DNA of 5,224 bases from Clostridiaceae bacterium (lineage in GTDB: Bacteria; Bacillota; Clostridia; Oscillospirales; Acutalibacteraceae). Position numbers and translations under genes: made by a program. The notes under the pieces were generated by a model, which was not told the DNA's origin, searched no databases, and saw nothing but the letters and a program-made list of their open reading frames with translations. The DNA is taken from NCBI GenBank assembly GCA_016281115.1, contig JAEEHZ010000074.1, positions 1 through 5,224 of the forward strand. Reading direction: 5' to 3'. Below, one piece after another: positions 1 through 5,224 of the stretch (positions are counted from its first letter, which is position 1; each line of letters starts with the position of its first letter).

Positions 1-3
1 ATA

Positions 4-32
4 TTGAAGTATAAGCTTAAATGTTGTATAAT
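4..32 (+). promoter_or_regulatory. Sigma-A/sigma-70-type promoter of the nifS-thiI-sortase operon
   Basis: A -35 element TTGAAG (4-9) is followed by a 17-base spacer and a perfect -10 element TATAAT (27-32). Transcription would start near base 38-40. This leaves a leader of about 30 bases before the TTG start at 71, but only about 14 bases before the ATG at 53. No other equally good promoter was seen between the genes up to 5005, so this one probably drives all four. A second TATAAT at 41-46 lacks a convincing -35 box at the right distance. Confidence 0.6.
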
Positions 33-54
33 ATACAGGTTATAATTCGTATAT

Positions 55-59
55 GGGAG
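55..59 (+). promoter_or_regulatory. Ribosome binding site deciding the TTG start of the cysteine desulfurase
   Basis: GGGAG lies 11 bases before TTG at 71 and overlaps the in-frame ATG at 53-55. Nothing comparable precedes that ATG at a good distance. The site, together with the promoter position and the usual family N-terminus, favours the TTG start. The spacing is a little long, so the call is moderate. Confidence 0.45.
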
Positions 60-70
60 TGAGAGATCAC

Positions 71-1204
71 TTGCGTGAAATATATTTTGATAACAGCGCA
101 ACAACGGCCGTTTGCCGGTCTGCCTGCGACAAAGCATATGAGGTTATGTATGAAAACTACGGCAACGCCGCTTCTTTGCACAGCAAGGGTTTGCGTGCCG
201 AAAATGAGATAATAACTGCTAAAAAAACAATTGCTGAAATGCTTTCCACAGACAAAAACCAAATATATTTTACTTCGGGCGGCACAGAGGCAAATAACCT
301 CGCGGTATTCGGAGCGTGCAATTCACGAAAAAAGCTAGGCAACAGGATAGTAACCACGCAAATAGAGCACAGCAGCGTTTTAGAGCCAATTAAACAACTT
401 GAAAATCAAGGCTTTGAAGTCATATATATAAAACCCGACTCAAACGGGCATATAAGCGAAAAAGATATATTTGATGCTGTTAACGGTAACACGATATTTG
501 TAAGCATTATGCTTGTTAATAACGAAGTGGGAACCGTTTTGCCGGTTTTATCGGCGTCAAAAGCAATTAAGCAGAAAAAAGCTCCTGCGCTTTTACATTG
601 CGATGCGGTTCAGGCGTTTGGAAAAATGAACGTTAAGCCTGCAAAATTAGGCGCCGATCTGCTTACCGTAAGCAGCCACAAAATTCACGGACCAAAGGGT
701 GTCGGCGCGCTTTACATAAAAAAGGGAGTTCATTTAACGCCTCTTATTTACGGCGGTGAACAGCAAAGCAAAATAAGACCCGGAACAGAAAATGTGCCTG
801 CAATAGCCGCTTTTTGCGAAGCGTGCAAGGAGATCAATCTGACAAATTCAAATGAAAAAGTATTTGCGCTCAACGAAAGACTTAGAAATCATCTGAATGA
901 GATCGACGGTGTTGTTATAAACTCTCCTGATGATGCCTCGCCGTATATAGTTAATTTCAGTGTGCCGGGGATAAGGAGCGAGACTATGCTCCACTTTTTG
1001 GCGATGAACGGTATATTTGTCTCCAGCGGTTCGGCGTGTGCAAAGGGCAAGCCGAGTTATGTGCTTACGGCTATGGGCTTGGAAAAAGAGATAGCAGACA
1101 GCGCGCTAAGAGTAAGCTTTTGCAAAAACAATACTATTGAAGAAGTTGACATTTTTGCAGAGGCTTTGAAAAAAGGAATTGCAACACTTGCGAGAGCAAA
1201 ATAA
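71..1204 (+). CDS. Cysteine desulfurase, NifS/IscS class (NifZ-like partner of ThiI)
   Basis: This is a PLP-dependent, cytoplasmic enzyme that converts L-cysteine to L-alanine and carries the sulfur as a cysteine persulfide. Counting from TTG 71 (377 aa), it shows the N-terminal YFDNSATT motif, the SGGTEANN cofactor loop at 69-76, the PLP-stacking His100, Asp178 and Gln181 near the PLP ring, the Schiff-base Lys204 in SSHKIHGPKG, the RPGTEN motif from 236, and the sulfur-carrying Cys323 in SSGSACAKGK. All key residues are present and the length is normal. The loop after the cysteine is slightly shorter than in E. coli IscS. An in-frame ATG at 53 would add six residues, but it sits almost on the transcript start and the family usually begins right before the REIYFDN segment. 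The gene leads directly into thiI, as nifZ does in Bacillus subtilis, where the desulfurase feeds sulfur for tRNA 4-thiouridine. No scaffold or suf genes lie nearby, so dedicated tRNA thiolation is the likelier job than general Fe-S assembly. That role is inferred from the neighbour. Confidence 0.95.
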   Translation: MREIYFDNSATTAVCRSACDKAYEVMYENYGNAASLHSKGLRAENEIITAKKTIAEMLSTDKNQIYFTSGGTEANNLAVFGACNSRKKLGNRIVTTQIEHSSVLEPIKQLENQGFEVIYIKPDSNGHISEKDIFDAVNGNTIFVSIMLVNNEVGTVLPVLSASKAIKQKKAPALLHCDAVQAFGKMNVKPAKLGADLLTVSSHKIHGPKGVGALYIKKGVHLTPLIYGGEQQSKIRPGTENVPAIAAFCEACKEINLTNSNEKVFALNERLRNHLNEIDGVVINSPDDASPYIVNFSVPGIRSETMLHFLAMNGIFVSSGSACAKGKPSYVLTAMGLEKEIADSALRVSFCKNNTIEEVDIFAEALKKGIATLARAK

Positions 1205-1246
1205 CATCCGAAAGGAAATAACATAAAACGGTTATGAACAAGTATT

Positions 1247-2419
1247 ATGAAAGAAGTAATTTTGATAAAACTCGGCGAGATCGTTCTGAAAGGTCTTAAC
1301 CGAAGAACATTTGAAGATATATTGATTAAAAATATAAAACAGCGGATAAAACCTTTGGGAAAATTTGAGATATCCATAGCCCAGTCTACCGTTTGCGTAG
1401 AACCGCTGAGCGATGATATCGACATAGACGAAGTATCGGACAGAATAGGTCATGTATTCGGTATAGCCGCTTATTCACGTGCGTTGGCTGTTGAAAAGGA
1501 TATGGATACTATAATATCGTCTGCGGTGGAATATCTTGAGGAAACTATGAGTACTGCTTCGACCGTTAAAGTCGAATCTAAAAGAAGCGATAAAAAGTTT
1601 CCGCTCACATCTCCGCAAATTTCGGCAGAGGTAGGCGGCGCGTTGCTTATGAGATACAGCCATCTTACCGTTGATGTACATAATCCCGAAACGGTCGTTA
1701 CCGTAGAGATTCGCGATAAATACGCTTACATTCGCTCAGGCGTCATAAAAGGCGCAGGCGGTATACCCACGGGAACATCTGGCAAGGCGGCAATACTTAT
1801 CTCCGGTGGGATAGACAGCCCCGTTGCCGCGTATATGATGGCAAAAAGAGGTCTTGTTCTCGAGGGAATACATTTTGCAAGTCCGCCTTACACAAGCGAG
1901 CGTGCGGAACAAAAAGTGGCAGAATTAATGGAGATAGTTTCCAAATACGCCGGCAGAATGGTTATGATAACCGTTCCGTTCACAAAAATTCAGGAAAAGC
2001 TTCATAAAGATTGCCCCGAAGAATTATTTACAATAATCATGAGACGCCTTATGATGAAAATATCACAGAGGATAGCCGAGAAAGATGAGTGCAGCGCACT
2101 TATAACAGGCGAGAGCTTAGGTCAGGTGGCAAGCCAAACGCTTCAGGCGATGGTTTGTACCGATGAAGCGGCAGATATGCCTGTTTTCAGACCGCTTATA
2201 GGAATGGATAAAGCGGATATTATAGAAATATCCCGAAAAATAGGAACATTTGAAACATCAATTCAGCCGTATGAAGATTGCTGTACTGTGTTCACACCAA
2301 AGCATCCGCGTACACGTCCCGTGCTTAAATATGTTTTAGAAGCTGAACGCGCAGCCGGTTTTGATGAACTTATAGAGGAAGCGCTAAACAATTTAAAGGT
2401 TACAAAAATCGGTTTTTGA
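1247..2419 (+). CDS. thiI: tRNA uridine 4-sulfurtransferase ThiI (no rhodanese domain)
   Basis: ThiI adenylates uridine 8 of tRNA with ATP and replaces its oxygen with sulfur to give 4-thiouridine, a near-UV sensor base. The 390-aa protein has the expected order: an N-terminal ferredoxin-like domain (about 1-60, with the KLGEIVLKGLNRRTFE signature), a THUMP RNA-binding domain (about 60-165), and a PP-loop ATPase domain with the nucleotide motif SGGIDSP at 186-192. Cys345-Cys346 lie in the EDCCTVF segment, and by alignment from memory Cys346 matches the catalytic Cys344 of E. coli ThiI. There is no C-terminal rhodanese domain. That is normal for Firmicutes, where a dedicated desulfurase supplies sulfur directly, and the gene just upstream encodes one. 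A thiamine role shown for E. coli ThiI depends on the rhodanese domain and is not expected here. The start fits the family N-terminus, but no Shine-Dalgarno lies at normal distance; AAAGGAAA at 1211-1218 is 28 bases away. It is 42 bases after nifS and 23 bases before the sortase gene. Confidence 0.96.
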   Translation: MKEVILIKLGEIVLKGLNRRTFEDILIKNIKQRIKPLGKFEISIAQSTVCVEPLSDDIDIDEVSDRIGHVFGIAAYSRALAVEKDMDTIISSAVEYLEETMSTASTVKVESKRSDKKFPLTSPQISAEVGGALLMRYSHLTVDVHNPETVVTVEIRDKYAYIRSGVIKGAGGIPTGTSGKAAILISGGIDSPVAAYMMAKRGLVLEGIHFASPPYTSERAEQKVAELMEIVSKYAGRMVMITVPFTKIQEKLHKDCPEELFTIIMRRLMMKISQRIAEKDECSALITGESLGQVASQTLQAMVCTDEAADMPVFRPLIGMDKADIIEISRKIGTFETSIQPYEDCCTVFTPKHPRTRPVLKYVLEAERAAGFDELIEEALNNLKVTKIGF

Positions 2420-2428
2420 TTCCTTTGC

Positions 2429-2436
2429 AAAGGAGG
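2429..2436 (+). promoter_or_regulatory. Strong ribosome binding site of the sortase gene
   Basis: AAAGGAGG ends six bases before ATG 2443, a near-perfect match to the 3' end of 16S rRNA. It decides the start: the frame is also open from a TTG at 2416, but that would place this site inside the coding region and lacks its own signal. It is the strongest ribosome binding site in the operon. Confidence 0.85.
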
Positions 2437-2442
2437 ATAAGT

Positions 2443-4266
2443 ATGAATTCCGAAATATACTATTTGTATAAAAACAAATCAAAACGTACTGCTAATCAGG
2501 AATCCAACGATATACTCAGTGTATTGTTAGAACGAGATATCAACGTTTTGTATAAAACATCGGTAGGATATGACAGCAGGAAAATTCTGTTAACTCTAAA
2601 GCAGAGCGCTGCCGATGAAAAGAAGATAGACGTTATATTCATATTTAACGGATTGGGAAAAACTGATACTTGTCCTGTAATAGAGGCATTTGAAAAAATA
2701 AGCAAAAAGCTCGAAAATACTGACTCAGAAAAAAAAACAAAGGAAAATACTTACGCAATATATTCGCTCGGCGAGATAGGCAACGGTTACAAGGCGTGTT
2801 TTACAGTGCATAATGATATTACTCTTGTTGCTTTGCCGAAAAGTGAGCTTTCAGGACTTTCTGACGCCGAAATGGCAAAAATTGCCGTTGACAGACTTAA
2901 CAACACGGATCTTATTGAGAAAACAAACAAAAGTGTCGAGTTTGAGCTTTTTGAATATGAGCGTAAGCGTGTGCCTAAGACTTCTTGGAAATATTATATC
3001 CCCGTGAAGGGCGACGGCTTGACCGAGATCGCCCGTAAGGTGTTCTTTATGATAGCGGCTGTTGCGGTCTTGATCTCAGCCGGTGTTATAATCAATTCAA
3101 AGATTTTGGAGCCTGCTTCTGTTCAAAATACATATGACGACTTGAAAAACCTGTATTATAACGCAACAGACGCAGACCACGGTCCGTCTGATAACGACAC
3201 TAAAAAGAGCGACGGAAAAGACGATGTGCTCGATTCATTTAAAACGCTTATAGCAATAAATGATGAAGTACAAGGGTGGATATACATTCCAAACACAAAA
3301 AATATAGATTATCCTGTGCTGTATTGTAAATCGGACAATTCATCTTATCAAAAATATTTGTATCAGGATTTTAACGGTAACACAAGCAATTACGGCAGTA
3401 TATTCATTGATTACCGCTCAAATAAAGGCGTAGATTCCAAAAACGTTATCCTGCACGGTCACAACAGCGGTAACGATCTGATGTTCAGCGAGATTTGCAA
3501 ATACAAAAGCTTGGATTTTTATCAGTCTGCTCCGACTTTTACATTTACAAGCAGAAAAGAAACGAGCGAATATGTGGTTTTTGCCGTGTTTATTACAAAT
3601 ACGCGCAGCGAGCACGGGGTATTCTTTAACTATTTGATGGGTTCGTTCAATAATGATTCAGAGTTTATGAATTATGTTTATCTTTGCAGGGCGCGTTCGC
3701 TTATCAATACCCCCGTAACGGTAAATGAAAACGATACCTTAATGACGCTTTCAACCTGTTCTTACGAATATAAAGAGTTCAGAACGGTGGTTTTGGCGCG
3801 CAAAGTCCGTCCCGGTGAAAAAGAAAACGGATTTGCATTTAATACATCAAATTCTTACTATAACTCTAATCCCGTTTATCCCACGATATGGTATCAGGAC
3901 AGAGGCGGCATACCTCCGGCAACGTCTACATTTGAAAACGCCTATTCAAGCGGAGGAATAAGCTGGTACGACGGCTATGGTATTTCAGGTCCTTCTGCCG
4001 ACCCGGGTATATACTATGTTAACGAAAATCCCGATTATAACGACGTTGCCTCTAAGGTAACATCGTCTAAACCTCCAAAAGAAGAATCATCGGCTCCCGA
4101 CCAATCGGAGACAGCTTCATCTGAGCCTGTTCAAAGTGATGAACCTGAGCAGATAAGCGACATAGAGTCAACACAGCAACAGTCTGACGATCCGGGTGTG
4201 GATACAGATGTGTATAATCCCGACGACGACACAGGCGAGACCCAAACAGAATCACAGGAAGAATAA
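2443..4266 (+). CDS. Class B sortase fused to an N-terminal CinA/MogA-like cytoplasmic domain
   Basis: Sortases of this class are extracellular membrane transpeptidases that cut a sorting signal and attach a protein to the wall or to another protein. The 607-aa product has four parts. Residues 1 to about 170 resemble the molybdopterin-binding (MoCF) fold of CinA and MogA: a hydrophobic strand leads into NGLGKTDTC at 69-77, which matches the GGLGPTxDD loop with both aspartates lost, and an ITLVALP strand follows further on. A basic segment precedes one membrane helix at about 200-217, placing this domain inside the cell. The sortase domain (about 262-456) has WIYIPNTKNIDYPV, the catalytic His340 in HGHN, Cys439 in TLSTCSYEY and Arg447, eight residues after the cysteine. 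A tail of about 150 residues follows: first rich in Tyr, Asn, Ser and Gly with an NPVYPTIWY segment, then from about 545 rich in Ser, Glu, Asp, Gln and Pro, likely disordered and outside the cell. Usual class B sortases are about 220-260 aa. The sortase call is firm; the N-terminal fold rests on motif reading. No substrate gene is visible here. Confidence 0.9.
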   Translation: MNSEIYYLYKNKSKRTANQESNDILSVLLERDINVLYKTSVGYDSRKILLTLKQSAADEKKIDVIFIFNGLGKTDTCPVIEAFEKISKKLENTDSEKKTKENTYAIYSLGEIGNGYKACFTVHNDITLVALPKSELSGLSDAEMAKIAVDRLNNTDLIEKTNKSVEFELFEYERKRVPKTSWKYYIPVKGDGLTEIARKVFFMIAAVAVLISAGVIINSKILEPASVQNTYDDLKNLYYNATDADHGPSDNDTKKSDGKDDVLDSFKTLIAINDEVQGWIYIPNTKNIDYPVLYCKSDNSSYQKYLYQDFNGNTSNYGSIFIDYRSNKGVDSKNVILHGHNSGNDLMFSEICKYKSLDFYQSAPTFTFTSRKETSEYVVFAVFITNTRSEHGVFFNYLMGSFNNDSEFMNYVYLCRARSLINTPVTVNENDTLMTLSTCSYEYKEFRTVVLARKVRPGEKENGFAFNTSNSYYNSNPVYPTIWYQDRGGIPPATSTFENAYSSGGISWYDGYGISGPSADPGIYYVNENPDYNDVASKVTSSKPPKEESSAPDQSETASSEPVQSDEPEQISDIESTQQQSDDPGVDTDVYNPDDDTGETQTESQEE

Positions 4267-4285
4267 ATCTATTTTGAATCTATAT

Positions 4286-5005
4286 ATGAAAGGCGGCGGC
4301 AGCGCGCAAAAGCATATGCCGCTTTACGGTGAAGCTATGCAGTGTGAATTATTGTTTTATGTGGCGCACAAAACTGGGAAAAACCAGGATATTTTTAACA
4401 AAAAGTTATTAAGCACAGATTTGAAGCTTACTAAGGTAATGGTTGCTACAAGTCCGCTGGATTTTGCAGAACAGCTTAAAGGCTCGCTTAACAGAAGCAA
4501 TCTTGTGTTTATAATAGGCGGGCTTTTAAGGCAGGATGAGACAAACACGGTAGATATTCTGTCTAAAAGCATAGAAAGCATAGGAAAAGGAAAAATAGAG
4601 TGCAAGCGCATAGACTCCCCGGGCGGAAGCAGCAGCGGATTTATTATCCAAAGTGGACGTCAAATGATAGTTATGCTGCCTGATGACCCCGAAGAATTAA
4701 ATACGATATCGGGTCCTGTGCTTATGAAATATATATCCGATTTTTACGGTCTGCGATATATAAAGCTTAAAGACAGCCGAAACGATATCAGTTTTTCCGC
4801 AGTAAATGATGTTGACTCTTTTCTTAATTCTATAAACGAAAGGGCAGGCTCTTATGTGTCTGAAGAACCTGCCGAAATATCAAAAATGTCAAAGATGGGT
4901 CAAACAAGCACAAAAGTCTTGCTTGCAATTTTAATAGGACTTGGTATATTGGCTACTTCCTTTATTGTTATATACTTCTTATTTCATGTTGTAATTCAGA
5001 ATTAA
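4286..5005 (+). CDS. Membrane-anchored protein with a degenerate CinA/MogA-like (MoCF) domain
   Basis: No assigned function is recognised. Counted from ATG 4286 (239 aa), the soluble part resembles the molybdopterin-binding fold: a VFIIGGLLRQDET strand and loop at about 74-86 stands where CinA has GGLGPTxDD, SSSGFIIQSG at 115-124 matches the GTAPG segment, and MIVMLPDDPEEL to residue 138 matches the LPGxPxEL segment that follows. The catalytic loop has lost its Gly, Thr and second Asp, so enzymatic molybdopterin handling is doubtful. Residues about 211-237 form one strong membrane helix ending two residues before the C-terminus, so the protein is tail-anchored with its domain in the cytoplasm. 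The domain parallels the N-terminal half of the sortase upstream, 19 bases away. The start is uncertain: ATG 4286 is the first after the sortase stop; ATG 4337 has GGTGA four bases before it and aligns best with the sortase N-terminus; ATG 4316 lies between. A GTG at 4196 would overlap the sortase gene and is unlikely. A partner or regulator of the sortase is inference only. Confidence 0.8.
   Translation: MKGGGSAQKHMPLYGEAMQCELLFYVAHKTGKNQDIFNKKLLSTDLKLTKVMVATSPLDFAEQLKGSLNRSNLVFIIGGLLRQDETNTVDILSKSIESIGKGKIECKRIDSPGGSSSGFIIQSGRQMIVMLPDDPEELNTISGPVLMKYISDFYGLRYIKLKDSRNDISFSAVNDVDSFLNSINERAGSYVSEEPAEISKMSKMGQTSTKVLLAILIGLGILATSFIVIYFLFHVVIQN
4328..4332 (+). promoter_or_regulatory. Possible ribosome binding site for a shorter form of the MoCF-like protein
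   Basis: GGTGA pairs with the anti-Shine-Dalgarno tail and lies four bases before ATG 4337. Neither ATG 4286 nor ATG 4316 has a recognisable site at a normal distance. If it is used, the protein would start MQCELLFYV and be 222 aa long, still with the complete MoCF-like domain and membrane helix. Confidence 0.3.
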
Positions 5006-5224
5006 TATTTGTCAAATATAGTTATAATGCTTCGTTCACAGCCGACGGGTGAATATTTAAAGGTTGACAAATGACCTTCGGTTATGTAATAATACGGCGG
5101 CTCGGGACGGTAGTTGTTTTCGAAGGTTTCTATTATTATCAGTTTTACCTTCATCTTTTCCGGTATTATATTTTTAATATATACGCTTGCGAGCATACCG
5201 GGAGCTATGTTCTTTTTCAGTTCG
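5002..5224 (-). CDS. C-terminal end of an unrecognised protein, cut by the right window edge
   Basis: The frame is open from the right edge to a TAA whose complement is TTA at 5002-5004, giving the last 73 residues. The fragment reads APGMLASVYIKNIIPEK, then a KVKLIIIETF strand, then PEPPYYYITEGHLSTF, and ends ITIFDKY. It alternates hydrophobic strands with Pro and Gly turns, which suggests a beta-rich domain, and has no membrane segment. I do not recognise the family. Codon-like composition and an uninterrupted frame beyond the first internal ATG (complement of 5194-5196) argue for a true gene continuing rightward rather than a 64-residue ORF. It faces the operon tail to tail, and its stop overlaps the stop of the MoCF-like gene by four bases, so the two are separate transcription units. 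Confidence 0.6.
   Translation of the reverse strand, partial: ELKKNIAPGMLASVYIKNIIPEKMKVKLIIIETFENNYRPEPPYYYITEGHLSTFKYSPVGCERSIITIFDKY

Noticed and set aside
41..46. A second TATAAT as an alternative -10 box
   Set aside because: No acceptable -35 element lies 16-18 bases upstream, and transcription starting from it would begin at or past the ATG at 53.
53..70. ATG at 53 as the start of the cysteine desulfurase
   Set aside because: It would begin about 14 bases after the predicted transcript start with no ribosome binding site at good spacing, and it adds six residues not typical of the family. TTG 71 has GGGAG upstream. The ATG cannot be excluded.
1057..1425. A 122-residue minus-strand frame across the nifS-thiI junction
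   Set aside because: It is antisense to two well-supported enzymes, has no recognisable motif, and its hydrophobic serine-rich composition is what the reverse of these codons gives.
2416..2442. TTG at 2416 as the start of the sortase gene
   Set aside because: It would place the strong AAAGGAGG site inside the coding sequence. ATG 2443 is six bases behind that site.
4196..4285. GTG at 4196 as the start of the MoCF-like gene
   Set aside because: The added 30 residues come from the other frame of the acidic sortase tail, read as an odd basic segment, and no ribosome binding site precedes the GTG.
5005..5019. A 15-base palindrome as a bidirectional terminator
   Set aside because: The stem is almost entirely A/T with a one-base centre, has no GC-rich core, and codes for the last residues of the leftward gene.
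5002..5196. A complete 64-residue gene on the minus strand
   Set aside because: The frame stays open past its first ATG to the window edge, and no ribosome binding site precedes that ATG, so it is better read as the end of a longer gene.

Overview
The window reads as chromosomal DNA from a low-to-moderate GC Gram-positive bacterium, most likely a Clostridia member of the Oscillospiraceae/Ruminococcaceae kind. The signs are strong AAGGAGG-type ribosome binding sites, a NifZ-like cysteine desulfurase beside a ThiI without a rhodanese domain, and a class B sortase. The genus assignment is inference; no rRNA or marker gene is present.

Layout: a good sigma-A-type promoter (about 4-32) opens a compact rightward operon of four genes with gaps of 42, 23 and about 19 bases. 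They are (1) a cysteine desulfurase, 71-1204; (2) the tRNA sulfurtransferase ThiI, 1247-2419; (3) an unusually large membrane protein, 2443-4266, with an N-terminal cytoplasmic domain resembling the CinA/MogA molybdopterin-binding fold, one membrane helix, a class B sortase domain and a long acidic low-complexity tail; and (4) a small protein, about 4286-5005, with another degenerate CinA/MogA-like domain and a single C-terminal membrane helix. A leftward gene, cut by the right edge, converges on gene 4 and its stop codon overlaps that of gene 4 by four bases.

The first two genes form a known functional pair: the desulfurase takes sulfur from cysteine as a persulfide and passes it to ThiI, which makes 4-thiouridine in tRNA. 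The last two look like a second module. Each carries a related molybdopterin-binding-like domain whose catalytic acidic motif is eroded, and each is tethered to the inner face of the membrane, one of them to an extracellular sortase. My inference is that the two eroded domains may assemble with each other and control or localise the sortase. This is the most unusual content of the window, and I know of no established function for the arrangement.
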